Source of the DNA: Streptosporangiaceae bacterium
Lineage (GTDB): Bacteria; Actinomycetota; Actinomycetes; Streptosporangiales; Streptosporangiaceae
Direction of reading: 5' to 3'
Assembly (NCBI GenBank): GCA_025964695.1
Contig: JAOPYK010000007.1
Coordinates: 25,864 to 89,863 of the forward strand
Length of the DNA: 64,000 nucleotides
In this document: positions 55,983-64,000 of the stretch, one piece after another
Layout: each line of letters starts with the position of its first letter
Numbering within the stretch: the stretch's first letter is position 1
Made by a program: the position numbers and the translations under genes
The notes under the pieces: model-generated
Seen by the model: only the letters and a program-made list of their open reading frames with translations
What the model was told of the DNA's origin: nothing
Database searches by the model: none

Positions 55983-56750
55983 CTACTGCGAGTCCGCCGC
56001 CTGCCGCCACATCCGCTTGACGGCGGCACGCACCAGCGGGCGCGGCACCAGCTTCAACGCCGGCATGACGGCCTTATAGCCCAGCCCCGGAACGCTCTGT
56101 GCCCGCCCCGCGCAGACCGCGTCGAGTCCCGCCCGGGCCACGTCGTCGCGGCGGAGCCAGAGCAGCCCGGCCGCCGTCTCCTCGTCCGTGCGGGTGAAGC
56201 CCGGGCACAGCGCCGTCACGCTGACGCCGGTGTCCCGCACCTCGGCGTGCAGGCTCTCGCTGAACGACGCCACGAAGGCCTTGGTGGCTGCATAGGTCGC
56301 GCTACCCGGTGAGGGGGCGAACCCGGCGATCGAGGCCACGTTGAGAACGCCGCCGCGACCCCGCGCGATCATGCCAGGAAGAGCCGCGTGCGACAGCCGT
56401 ACGAGCGCCGTCACGTTGAGCTCGATCTCCTTGAGCCGATCGTCCAGAGGGATCTCGGCGAACGCGCCGAAGGCACCGAATCCAGCATTGTTCACCAGCA
56501 GTTCCACCGGCTCCCCGCGCAGCCGCTCCTCGACCCCGGCCAGTTGCCCGGGGTCGGTGAGATCGGCGGCCAGCACCTCGACGCCGACCTTGCGGGAGCC
56601 GCGCAGGTCGTCCGCGAGGCCGTCCAGCAGCTCCCCGCGCCGGGCGACGAGCACCAGGTCGCAACCCCTTTCGGCGAGGATCCGGGCGATGCTCTCACCG
56701 ATCCCGCTGGAGGCACCGGTCACGAGGGCGCTTCGGTACGTCTGCCGCAT
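55983..56750 (-). CDS. SDR-family oxidoreductase
   Basis: 255-residue classical short-chain dehydrogenase: cofactor motif TGASSGIGESIARIL, LVNNAGFGAFGAFA, catalytic serine in NVASIAGFAPS and YxxxK in YAATKAFVASFSESLHAE. Acidic versus basic residues after the second strand (VARRGELLD) suggest NADP preference. The C-terminal tail is basic (PRPLVRAAVKRMWRQAA), which may contact membrane. Substrate unknown; it lies downstream of the YbjQ operon in the same direction, 30 bases from the hypothetical gene. Confidence 0.9.
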   Translation of the reverse strand: MRQTYRSALVTGASSGIGESIARILAERGCDLVLVARRGELLDGLADDLRGSRKVGVEVLAADLTDPGQLAGVEERLRGEPVELLVNNAGFGAFGAFAEIPLDDRLKEIELNVTALVRLSHAALPGMIARGRGGVLNVASIAGFAPSPGSATYAATKAFVASFSESLHAEVRDTGVSVTALCPGFTRTDEETAAGLLWLRRDDVARAGLDAVCAGRAQSVPGLGYKAVMPALKLVPRPLVRAAVKRMWRQAADSQ

Positions 56751-56780
56751 GGCCGCGATGCTATCGGCCGCCGGCCGGAA

Positions 56781-57185
56781 TCACAGGCCGGTGACCAGCC
56801 GGCGCAGGGCCTGCGCGGCCCGGGCGTTGGCGTCGGCGTGCGTGACCAGTTCGCGGGCGAGGGTCTCCAGCCACGCGTCCAGGGACACCCGATCGCGCGA
56901 GAGCACCACGCCGCGCACCTCATGGTGCACCTCGGCCACCGGCGAGCCGTGCTGGGCGGACAGCGAGAGCGTGCGATCCCCCAGCCGCACGACCAACCGG
57001 CGCACCTGGCCGTCCCGGCCGCGCATCTTGTCGGCCAGCGTGCGCGCCCGCTCCACGGTGACGCAACCCGGCGGCAGCGCTTCGGCCAGCGTGCCAGTGA
57101 GGACGGCGGCGTACGTCGTGACGTCGGCGGCGTCCTGCCGCAGCGCGGCGGCCACCAGATGGAAGTCTGCGGGCGAGTCGGTCAT
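56781..57185 (-). CDS. Conserved hypothetical protein of the YbjQ operon
   Basis: 134 residues, not recognised. Starts MTDSPADFHLVAAALRQDAA; the middle has VRRLVVRLGDRTLSLSAQHG, a short beta sheet, and the end is helical (LETLARELVTHADANARAAQ). No signal peptide, cysteine or membrane segment. Its ATG overlaps the stop of the upstream YbjQ-domain gene by one base, so it is translationally coupled and probably acts with it. Confidence 0.75.
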   Translation of the reverse strand: MTDSPADFHLVAAALRQDAADVTTYAAVLTGTLAEALPPGCVTVERARTLADKMRGRDGQVRRLVVRLGDRTLSLSAQHGSPVAEVHHEVRGVVLSRDRVSLDAWLETLARELVTHADANARAAQALRRLVTGL

Positions 57186-58000
57186 CAGTGGTCCAGTCCC
57201 AGCACCATCTGCGGCTTGGCGATCACGTGGTCTGCACGCATCGGCCGCACGGCGGTGCCGATCGAGAAGAACTCCATGGTGTGGCCGCCCCAGCGGTGGT
57301 GCAACTGGTCCAGCGCGACTCCCACGATGCCCTCGGCCTGGAGTTGCTGCCCTTCGGCCTGCATCCGGGCCATCGCCAGCTCACGCGCGTCGTAGAGCGC
57401 CTGGGTGAACTCGGGAATCTCCACGTTCTGCCCGATGCTGCCCAGCACGGCGCCCAGCCGCCGGTGCGCGACGTGGTAGACGCAGGTGCCCATGACCATG
57501 CCGAGGGGGGCGTAGCCGGCCTGGATCAGCGTCCAGAAGTCCTGGCCGTTGAGGTCGGAGGTGAATGGCTGGTTCTTGTTGTTACGCCAGTTCACCGAGG
57601 TGTCGTCGCCCTTGACCGCGGTGCCGATGGCGATGAACTCCGCGATGTCGTTGCCGAACTCGCGGAACTCCACGGTCAGCCGGACCCCGACGATCCCGTC
57701 CGCACCGAGTTGATCGGCCTCCGCCTCCATCCGGGTCATCGCCAGCTCCCGGGCGTGATAAAGCGCGGCGGACAGCTGCTCGAGCTCCATGTTCTTGCTC
57801 CACCGGCCCACCTGGAGACCGACGTGGTAAATCGAACTGCCCAGCACCAGGCCGAGCGGGCGGAAGCCCGCCTCCCGTACGAGCAGGAACTCGTTCACCG
57901 ACAGGTCGCTGGTGAACAGTGAGCCGGGGTCCCCGGGCCGCAACTGGGCCAGCCGGCCCATCGCGTCCGCCGGGACTCCCTGGGCGGTGGGATCGGTCAT
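57185..58000 (-). CDS. Tandem YbjQ-like (heavy-metal-binding/UPF0145) domain protein A
   Basis: 271 residues containing two YbjQ-like domains, roughly 28-130 and 140-262. Each has the pattern of a surface loop, GLVLGSSIYHVG or GMVMGTCVYHVA, a helix with ARELAM(T/A)RM(E/Q)AE, and a strand DGIVGVRLTVE or EGIVGVALDQLH, ending FIAIGTAVK or FFSIGTAVR. Known single-domain YbjQ proteins are pentamers with no proven function despite the metal-binding label. Two fused copies suggest a pseudo-oligomeric ring. Follows protein B by 20 bases. Confidence 0.8.
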   Translation of the reverse strand: MTDPTAQGVPADAMGRLAQLRPGDPGSLFTSDLSVNEFLLVREAGFRPLGLVLGSSIYHVGLQVGRWSKNMELEQLSAALYHARELAMTRMEAEADQLGADGIVGVRLTVEFREFGNDIAEFIAIGTAVKGDDTSVNWRNNKNQPFTSDLNGQDFWTLIQAGYAPLGMVMGTCVYHVAHRRLGAVLGSIGQNVEIPEFTQALYDARELAMARMQAEGQQLQAEGIVGVALDQLHHRWGGHTMEFFSIGTAVRPMRADHVIAKPQMVLGLDH

Positions 58001-58020
58001 CGTTCTCTCTCCCCGGCTGC

Positions 58021-58887
58021 TCAGAGCCGCATGATCGCCAGTGAACGGGGTGGCCGAGCGGTGGTCTCGAAACGCACGATGGACGTGCCGGTGAACGTGG
58101 CCTCGACTACGTGATCGTGGCGGTTCTCGCTATAGGAGCATTCGCGCTCGCGGACGTGCAGATCGATGCTGGAGAGCACGACGCCCTCCGCGGCCGCGCG
58201 GGCCGCGTCGGCCGTGACATGGCGACGGGCCTCATTCCTGGTTGCCGACATCAGCTCGGTCCAGCCGTCGACCTCCTGGTTGCCGGCGAACATTCCGCTG
58301 GACCGGCTGACCTGCCAGTCATCGTGCCGCACGCCGATCGATATCCCCAGGGCCAGATCGACCGGCACCCAGCCGCTGGAGATCAGCTTGCCGAAGTCCT
58401 GGCCGGTCAGATGCGAGAGGAAGACTCGTCCGGGCCGGACGTCGCCGGCGGCCCGGACGGCCGTGCCGAAGGCCTGGAACTCCAGATGGTTCGGCGCCCC
58501 CTGGAACGGCGCGATGTTCAGCCGTACGGCCACCACCCCGTCGCCGCCGAGCGCGGCGCACTCGGCCGCCATCCGGCCCATGGCCGTACGCCGGGCCCGG
58601 TAGAGCGTGTCGGTGTAGGTGGCATAACCGCCCCAGCCGCCCTGGCTTCCCGAGGTGACGGTGCGGGACGAGCCGCCGAAGAAGCCGCCGGCACGGTAAC
58701 CGCAGTCGATCCGGGAGCCGAACCACCAGCCGAGATTGTGCACCGTGCTGCCCATGACCTGGCCGACCGGCTCGAAGCCCGCCGCCCGCAGACAGGCGAA
58801 CTCGTCGACCGACAGGCCCGAGGTCCAGGTGCCCCGCCGCGCCTGGCTCATCCGGGCCTGGGCGCCGGGCGGCAGCTCAGTCACCAT
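58021..58887 (-). CDS. Tandem YbjQ-like domain protein B
   Basis: 288 residues, again two YbjQ-like domains. Domain 1 has AAGFEPVGQVMGSTVHNLGW, an extended Gly-rich loop (GYRAGGFFGGSSRTVTSGSQ) and GDGVVAVRLNIAPFQG, ending FQAFGTAVR. Domain 2 has SSGWVPVDLALGISIGVRHD, the helix MSATRNEARRHVTADAARAA and EGVVLSSIDLHVRERECSY. The second copy is the more divergent. First gene of the YbjQ operon; 88 bases upstream is the enoyl-CoA hydratase stop. Confidence 0.78.
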   Translation of the reverse strand: MVTELPPGAQARMSQARRGTWTSGLSVDEFACLRAAGFEPVGQVMGSTVHNLGWWFGSRIDCGYRAGGFFGGSSRTVTSGSQGGWGGYATYTDTLYRARRTAMGRMAAECAALGGDGVVAVRLNIAPFQGAPNHLEFQAFGTAVRAAGDVRPGRVFLSHLTGQDFGKLISSGWVPVDLALGISIGVRHDDWQVSRSSGMFAGNQEVDGWTELMSATRNEARRHVTADAARAAAEGVVLSSIDLHVRERECSYSENRHDHVVEATFTGTSIVRFETTARPPRSLAIMRL

Positions 58888-58975
58888 GCTGACCTCCTCC
58901 TCCGCCGACCGGCCTCACCAGGCTAGGACGCGGCATGGCCGGCATCGGCTCCCTCCAGCGCCCGGATTCCTCCGG

Positions 58976-59755
58976 TCAGCGGCCAGTGAACTTCGCCTTA
59001 CCAGGGCCCTCGTCCAGGAAGCTCTTCATGCCCAGCCTCTGATCCTCGGTGGCGAACAGGCCCGCGAACTGCAGGCGCTCAATCTCCAGTCCGGCCTCCA
59101 GTCCGACCTCGAGACCGGCGTCGATGGCCTGTTTGGCCGCGCGCAGCGCCAGCGCCGGCCCGCTGACGAAGCTCGCCGCCCACGCCATCGCGACAGTGTA
59201 GACGTCGGCGTCCGGGACGACCCGGTCGACCAGGCCGATCCGCTCCGCCTCGGCCGCGGTGACGTGGCGGCCGGAGAAGATCAGGTCCTTGGCCCTGGAC
59301 GGCCCGATGAGCCGGGTCAGCCGCTGGGTGCCGCCGGCGCCCGGGATGATGCCGAGCTGGATCTCCGGCTGACCGACCTTGGCGCTCTCGCCCGCCACCC
59401 GGAAGTCCGCGGTGAGTGCGACCTCCATGCCTCCGCCGAGGGCATAACCGGTGATGGCCGCGATGACCGGCTTGGGGATCGCCGCCAGCGCCGTGGTGAA
59501 CTCCTGGAGGCGGGCGGAGTGTGCGGACATCTGGTCGTAGGGCATGTCCGCCATCTCTTTGATGTCGGCACCGGCCGCGAAGACCCGCTCACCGCCGTAG
59601 AGGATGACCGCCCGGACCTCGTCGTCCTGGGTCACCTGCCGGGCGGCCGCGGTCAGCTCGTCCTGGAGCAGGGCGTTGAGGACGTTCATCTTGGGCCGGT
59701 CCAGCCGGATGGTGGCGACACCGTCTTCGATCTCGACGCGTACGAACTCACCCAT
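58976..59755 (-). CDS. Enoyl-CoA hydratase/isomerase family protein
   Basis: 259-residue crotonase, beta-oxidation hydration of enoyl-CoA. The oxyanion hole AAGADIKEMADMP and the two catalytic glutamates, in YALGGGMEVALTADFR and VGQPEIQLGIIPGAGGTQRL, are both present, which supports true hydratase activity. Etf genes elsewhere in the window would serve the dehydrogenase step. ATG 59755 begins MGEFVRVEIEDGVATIRL. Confidence 0.94.
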   Translation of the reverse strand: MGEFVRVEIEDGVATIRLDRPKMNVLNALLQDELTAAARQVTQDDEVRAVILYGGERVFAAGADIKEMADMPYDQMSAHSARLQEFTTALAAIPKPVIAAITGYALGGGMEVALTADFRVAGESAKVGQPEIQLGIIPGAGGTQRLTRLIGPSRAKDLIFSGRHVTAAEAERIGLVDRVVPDADVYTVAMAWAASFVSGPALALRAAKQAIDAGLEVGLEAGLEIERLQFAGLFATEDQRLGMKSFLDEGPGKAKFTGR

Positions 59756-59982
59756 AACGTCTCCCTCATCGCCCGGACAGGTTCCTCGCGGAGCTTAGTG
59801 CAGCGGGCCACGACGAAATCTCGGGCCACCGTTACACGATGACCTGTGCCCCTGGGCTCCCCGCGGCATCGGTCGGCGTCGGGTGGCGTCGGGTGGCACG
59901 GAACGGCTCGTCGTGGGCATGGGCGGGTGAGGGCGCTGGTAACTTTTGGGCTGGCCGCACCGTCTTCCCGGGGAGCCGCACC

Positions 59983-62900
59983 ATGCTCGTCGCGCACGCC
60001 ACCTGGCACGGTGGCGCGCTGTGCCTATGGGCCGAGCGCTCCGGGCCGTACGGCTCCGCCGAGACGGGCCGGCCCCGCAGGCGCGCCGGTGCTCCCCTTC
60101 GCCATCCGTACGCGACCAACGATTTCAGTGCCTCCTCTTACGGGCCGCTCGTGCGGGACGCCATGCGCATCGAGCTGACGATGCTGCTGCCCAGCGGCCC
60201 AGATCACCCGCTCCCCTCGCCCGAGCTGGGCCCCGAGCCGTTCGACGGGGAACCGGAGCTGCGTCCGTGGCTCGTGCCGGCGCTGGCGCTGGAGCCGTTC
60301 CCCGCGATGGCGCTGCTGCAGGCCGCCGAGGAGGTGGCCGATGTGGTTCCCGGGACCGATCTGCGGTTCCTCGGCCTGGTCGGTGCGGAGGCCCTCGACC
60401 TGGTGAACCGGGGGCAGGTGCTGCCCGCGCTGCTGCGCGAGGACGGCGATCTCATCGCCCGCTGGCTTCCGGTGATCGACGACCCGAAACGGTTCCGCGC
60501 GCTCGCGCTCGCGATGCCGCCCGCCTGCCGGGCCGCCGACGGCGGGCAGCCCGCGGGCCAGGTGCTGCGGGAGGCGCTCGACGGACTGGCCGACACCGCC
60601 GTACGAGGCGTCGTGCCGCATCCGTTGCTGCCCGCCCGCAAGGGCCGGGTGCCCGACCGGCTCCCGCTGGCGGAGCGGTGGGTGGAGGCGCTGACCGGCC
60701 CGGACCCCGAGGTCGTCCGGGAGCCGGGCGACGATCCCGAGGCCCTGGCCGCCGAACTCGACGCGTGGGCCCGGGCGGCGCGGCGTCCGTCCGGGCCGCT
60801 GCGTGTCTGCTTCCGGCTGATCGAGCCGGGCGCCGGCACCCTGGACGCGGAGCGCGAGCAGGACCCGCACCCGTACCTGGACCCGGACCTGGACCGGGTC
60901 CAGGTACGGGACCTGCACGTGAACCTGGACCGGGACTCGGAGGACATCACCGGCGAGCCGCCGGACGAGTCGTGGCGGGTCGAGTTCGCGTTGCAGGGGA
61001 CCGAGGATCTCAGCCTCCTGGTCACGGCCGCCTCGGTCTGGGCGGGCGACGCCGCCTCGGTCGCCGGCGCGGAGGAGACGCTGCTGACCGGGCTGGGCCG
61101 CGCGCTGCGGTTGTTCCCGGAGCTGGCGCCCGCGCTGAACACAGCCGTGCCGTACGAGGTCGTACTCGACACGGCGGGGGCCTTCCGCTTCCTGCGCCAG
61201 GCGGCGCCCATGCTGGCCGCGGCGGGCTTCGGGGTGCTGCTGCCGCAGTGGGCGGGCAAGGCGGCCCTGGGCCTGAAGCTCACCACCCGGACCGAGGACC
61301 AGTCCGAGCCGGGTGCGGCCACCTCCTCCGGGTTCGGCCTGGACTCCCTGGTGGAGTTTCGCTGGGACCTGGCGATCGCCGGCGACTCCATCGACGAGGA
61401 GGAACTGGCCGAGCTGGCCCGGCTCAAGGCCCCGCTGGTGCGGCTGCGCGGGCAGTGGGTGGAGCTGGACGACGAGCAGCTCGCGGCCGCCCTGGAGTTC
61501 ATGCGGCACCCGCGCACCGGCAGGATGTCGGCCGCCGAGGCGATGCGGGCGACCCTGCACGCCGGCGCCGAATCCCTGCCGCTGCTGGCCGTCGACGCCG
61601 ACGGCGCCCTCGGGGACCTGCTCTCCGGTGAGGCCGACCGACGGCTCGAGGCCATGACCACCCCGAAGGGCATCGAAGCGGAGCTGCGTCCCTACCAGGA
61701 ACGGGGCCTGGCCTGGCTGACCTTCATGGACGAGCTCGGGCTCGGTGCCCTGCTCGCGGACGACATGGGCCTGGGTAAGACGATCACAGCGCTGGCGCTG
61801 CTGGTGCACGAACGGGCCGTCCGGGACGATCCCGGCCCCACGCTGGCCATCCTGCCGATGTCGCTGGTGGGGAACTGGCAGCGGGAGACCGCGAGGTTCG
61901 CCCCGAAGCTGCGGGTCTACGTCCACCACGGCACGGGCCGGCACCGCGACGACGACCTGGTCAACGCCGTCCAGCGGGCCGATCTGGTGCTGACCACCTA
62001 CGGGACCGCGCTGCGGGACGCCGAGATGCTGCGGCGGATCGAGTGGGCACGGCTGGTCTGCGACGAGGCCCAGGCGCTGAAGAACAGCGGCACCCGGCAG
62101 GCCAGGGCGGTGCGGTCCATCCCGGCGCGGAGCAGGCTGGCACTGACCGGCACCCCGGTGGAGAACCATCTCACCGAGCTGTGGTCGATCATGGAGTTCG
62201 CCAACCCGGGACTGCTCGGCCCGCGCCAGTCCTTCCGGGAGCGCTACGCGGTCCCCATCGAGGCGCAGGGTGACGAGCGGGCCGCCGCGGCGCTCAAGCG
62301 TGCCACCCAGCCGTTCATCCTGCGGCGGCTGAAGACCGATAAGTCGATCATCGACGACCTGCCGGAGAAGCAGGAGATCAAGGTCTTCTGCAACCTGACC
62401 GCCGAGCAGGCCTCGCTCTACCAGGCCACCGTGGACGACATGCTGGCGCGGATCGCCGAGAGCAAGGACGACACGGAGCGGCGGGGGCTCGTGCTGGCGA
62501 CGATGGCCAAGCTCAAGCAGGTCTGCAACCACCCGGCGCACCTGCTCAAGGACGGATCGAGGCTGCCGGGACGATCTGGCAAGCTCGAACGGCTGGAGGA
62601 GATCTGCACGGAGATCCTCGACCAGGGCGAGAAGGCGCTGGTGTTCACGCAGTACGCCGAGTTCGGCTCGATGCTCCAGCCGTATCTGGAGAGCCGGCTG
62701 GACCGGCCGGTGCTCTGGCTGCACGGCGGCACCTCGAAGAAGCATCGTGACGAGCTGGTCGAGCACTTTCAGCGCGACACCGAACCGTCGATCTTCCTGC
62801 TGTCGCTCAAGGCGGCGGGCACGGGTCTCACCCTGACGGCCGCCAACCATGTGATCCACGTCGACCGGTGGTGGAACCCGGCCGTCGAGGACCAGGCCAC

Positions 62901-63114
62901 CGACCGGGCGTTCCGGATCGGCCAGACCAAGAACGTCCAGGTCCGCAAGTTCATCTGCGTCGGCACGATGGAGGAGCGGATCGACGAGATGATCGAACGC
63001 AAGAAGGCCCTGGCGGAGTCGATCGTCGGCACCGGGGAAGGCTGGCTGACCGAGCTGTCGGTGGCGGAACTGCGCGATGTGTTCCGGCTCGGCGCCGAGG
63101 CGGTGAGCGACTGA
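59983..63114 (+). CDS. SNF2-family DEAD/DEAH-like ATPase
   Basis: 1043 residues. The first 550 residues form the SNF2-associated helicase region found in actinobacterial HepA-like proteins, with several acidic stretches. The motor domain follows: ELRPYQERGLAWLTFMDELG, motif I LLADDMGLGKTITAL, motif II VCDEAQALKN (DEAQ), and the C-terminal RecA lobe with GTSKKHRDELVEHFQRDT, SLKAAGTGLTLTAANHVIHV and ATDRAFRIGQTKN. These proteins translocate on DNA or remodel protein-DNA complexes; the target is unknown. ATG 59983 (MLVAHATWHGGALCLWAERS) follows GGGGAG; a longer frame starts at 59839. The stop overlaps the SWIM gene. Confidence 0.9.
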   Translation: MLVAHATWHGGALCLWAERSGPYGSAETGRPRRRAGAPLRHPYATNDFSASSYGPLVRDAMRIELTMLLPSGPDHPLPSPELGPEPFDGEPELRPWLVPALALEPFPAMALLQAAEEVADVVPGTDLRFLGLVGAEALDLVNRGQVLPALLREDGDLIARWLPVIDDPKRFRALALAMPPACRAADGGQPAGQVLREALDGLADTAVRGVVPHPLLPARKGRVPDRLPLAERWVEALTGPDPEVVREPGDDPEALAAELDAWARAARRPSGPLRVCFRLIEPGAGTLDAEREQDPHPYLDPDLDRVQVRDLHVNLDRDSEDITGEPPDESWRVEFALQGTEDLSLLVTAASVWAGDAASVAGAEETLLTGLGRALRLFPELAPALNTAVPYEVVLDTAGAFRFLRQAAPMLAAAGFGVLLPQWAGKAALGLKLTTRTEDQSEPGAATSSGFGLDSLVEFRWDLAIAGDSIDEEELAELARLKAPLVRLRGQWVELDDEQLAAALEFMRHPRTGRMSAAEAMRATLHAGAESLPLLAVDADGALGDLLSGEADRRLEAMTTPKGIEAELRPYQERGLAWLTFMDELGLGALLADDMGLGKTITALALLVHERAVRDDPGPTLAILPMSLVGNWQRETARFAPKLRVYVHHGTGRHRDDDLVNAVQRADLVLTTYGTALRDAEMLRRIEWARLVCDEAQALKNSGTRQARAVRSIPARSRLALTGTPVENHLTELWSIMEFANPGLLGPRQSFRERYAVPIEAQGDERAAAALKRATQPFILRRLKTDKSIIDDLPEKQEIKVFCNLTAEQASLYQATVDDMLARIAESKDDTERRGLVLATMAKLKQVCNHPAHLLKDGSRLPGRSGKLERLEEICTEILDQGEKALVFTQYAEFGSMLQPYLESRLDRPVLWLHGGTSKKHRDELVEHFQRDTEPSIFLLSLKAAGTGLTLTAANHVIHVDRWWNPAVEDQATDRAFRIGQTKNVQVRKFICVGTMEERIDEMIERKKALAESIVGTGEGWLTELSVAELRDVFRLGAEAVSD

Positions 63115-63932
63115 TGCCGTTCTTCGAGGCGTCCAAGCCCATCCGGGTGGAGGGCGGCATCAAGGCCCGTACCAAACGTGGCTCGATCGGCGCCGAGTGG
63201 TGGTCCCGGCGGTTCATCGATCTGCTGGAGTCCTTCGCCGACGCCGGCCGGTTGCAGCGCGGCCGGGCGTACGCCAGGCAGGGACAGGTGCTGGAGCTGA
63301 CCATCCGGCCGTTCGAGGTGAGCGCGAAGGTGCAGGGCTCACGCACCCAGGCGTACCGGGTCACCCTGGGCATCGACGCGATCAGCGAGAGTGGCTGGAC
63401 GGACATCGAGGCGGCCCTCGCCTCCCGGGCGGTGTTCCGGGCGCGCCTGCTGGCCGGGGAGATGCCTCCGGAGATCGAGGAGGTGTTCGGCGAGTTCGGC
63501 GTACCGCTCTTTCCTGCATCGGCACGCGACCTGCACCTGATGTGCAGCTGCCCCGACTGGGGCGATCCGTGCAAGCACGCCGCAGCCGCTCTCTACGTGC
63601 TGGCGGAGGCGTTCGACAACGACCCGTTCTTGATACTGGCCTGGCACGGCCGCACGAAGGATCAGCTGCTCAAGGCCCTGCGCCGGCAACCCATCACGGC
63701 GCCGGACGCGCTGGCCGTCGAGGACGTCCCGCTGACGGCCGCGCACTTCTGGACGCCTGCGAGCGGCCTGGCCCGGCTCCGCCAACGGCCGCCGTCCCCG
63801 ACCGCGCCGCCCGGTCTGCTGCTCCAGCTGGTCGAGCCGCCCGACGTCAAGGTCCGCCGAAGAGGCCTGGCGGACATTCTCTCTCCCGCATTCGAAGCGC
63901 TCGCGCAACACTCCAGGGAGCCCGGGGAGTAA
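63114..63932 (+). CDS. SWIM zinc-finger domain protein
   Basis: 272 residues. The SWIM motif HLMCSCPDWGDPCKHAAAAL (CxC...CxH) lies at about residues 142-160 and binds zinc; SWIM domains mediate DNA or protein contact. The N-terminus reads MPFFEASKPIRVEGGIKART and GSIGAEWWSRRFIDLLESFA. ATG 63114 shares its A with the SNF2 TGA, giving a 1-base overlap and coupling. SNF2-SWIM pairs recur in actinobacteria, where the SWIM protein is thought to direct the ATPase. Confidence 0.92.
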   Translation: MPFFEASKPIRVEGGIKARTKRGSIGAEWWSRRFIDLLESFADAGRLQRGRAYARQGQVLELTIRPFEVSAKVQGSRTQAYRVTLGIDAISESGWTDIEAALASRAVFRARLLAGEMPPEIEEVFGEFGVPLFPASARDLHLMCSCPDWGDPCKHAAAALYVLAEAFDNDPFLILAWHGRTKDQLLKALRRQPITAPDALAVEDVPLTAAHFWTPASGLARLRQRPPSPTAPPGLLLQLVEPPDVKVRRRGLADILSPAFEALAQHSREPGE

Positions 63933-64000
63933 TAGTCCTCGAGACAGCGAGGGCAAGGAGAGCTTCTTCGGGACCTATGCCGCGCCGGCGAGGGCCGCCA
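63933..64000. other. Window end, no gene seen
   Basis: Sixty-eight bases after the SWIM stop with no start or recognisable motif. Confidence 0.5.

Noticed and set aside
60025..62859. Minus-strand open frame of 944 codons
   Set aside because: Antisense to the SNF2 gene, which has all helicase motifs in the plus frame.
59983..63932. SNF2 plus SWIM as a DISARM-like defence island
   Set aside because: No methylase, nuclease, phospholipase D or DUF1998 gene is adjacent, and the surroundings are core genes.

Overview
The window is a 64 kb piece of a high-GC actinobacterial chromosome. Strong G/C preference at third codon positions, GTG and TTG starts, an F420-type LLM oxidoreductase, three membrane-linked PknB-type kinases, a GatCAB amidotransferase and a citramalate synthase with actinobacterial-style attenuation all fit Streptosporangiales or a close relative. 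The family assignment is inference; no rRNA or marker gene was compared. Most of the window is core metabolism in conserved order. There is no phage, integron, CRISPR array or intact insertion sequence.

Layout. 1-8.3 kb is the least ordered part: a 5'-truncated large-subunit catalase, cyanase, a fused ABC exporter, a 39-residue proline-rich cationic peptide gene just upstream of that exporter, decayed fragments (response regulator tail, ABC-2 permease), a strong 16-bp-arm hairpin, a secreted M28 peptidase, two copies of a 53-bp repeat and two tRNA genes (Glu-CUC, Gln-CUG). 8.3-13.9 kb holds small enzymes (DUF2461, fumarylacetoacetase-family, VOC/ArsR/SRPBCC operon, ABM monooxygenase, GNAT) and a membrane-anchored CBM2-like protein. 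13.9-27.6 kb is a branched-chain amino acid and serine block: cimA, ilvE, leuB, serA, ilvC, ilvN and ilvB, interrupted by a ROK regulator, a FhuF-like protein and a PadR regulator. cimA and ilvB each carry an attenuator with a short leader peptide (Ile-Ile and Ile-Leu-Val-Val-Leu runs) before a terminator.

27.6-37.4 kb has two large GGDEF-EAL membrane proteins flanking a DUF4253 gene and gatCAB. 37.5-46 kb is ligA, a MetE-C-like gene, a lipoprotein, an LLM oxidoreductase, mnmA and a cysteine desulfurase; the last two are likely partners in tRNA thiolation. 46-50.2 kb has a self-regulated TetR-MFS pair, an alpha/beta-hydrolase remnant and etfBA. 50.4-54.8 kb is a run of three Ser/Thr kinases, the last with degenerate motifs. 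54.8-64 kb has an acyl-ACP desaturase with an upstream palindrome, an SDR, a three-gene operon with four YbjQ-like domains, an enoyl-CoA hydratase and a SNF2 ATPase overlapping a SWIM-domain gene.

The strongest candidate for something undescribed is the proline-rich cationic peptide with its terminator and ABC exporter (4752-4970). The YbjQ-domain operon (56781-58887) and the kinase run are next.
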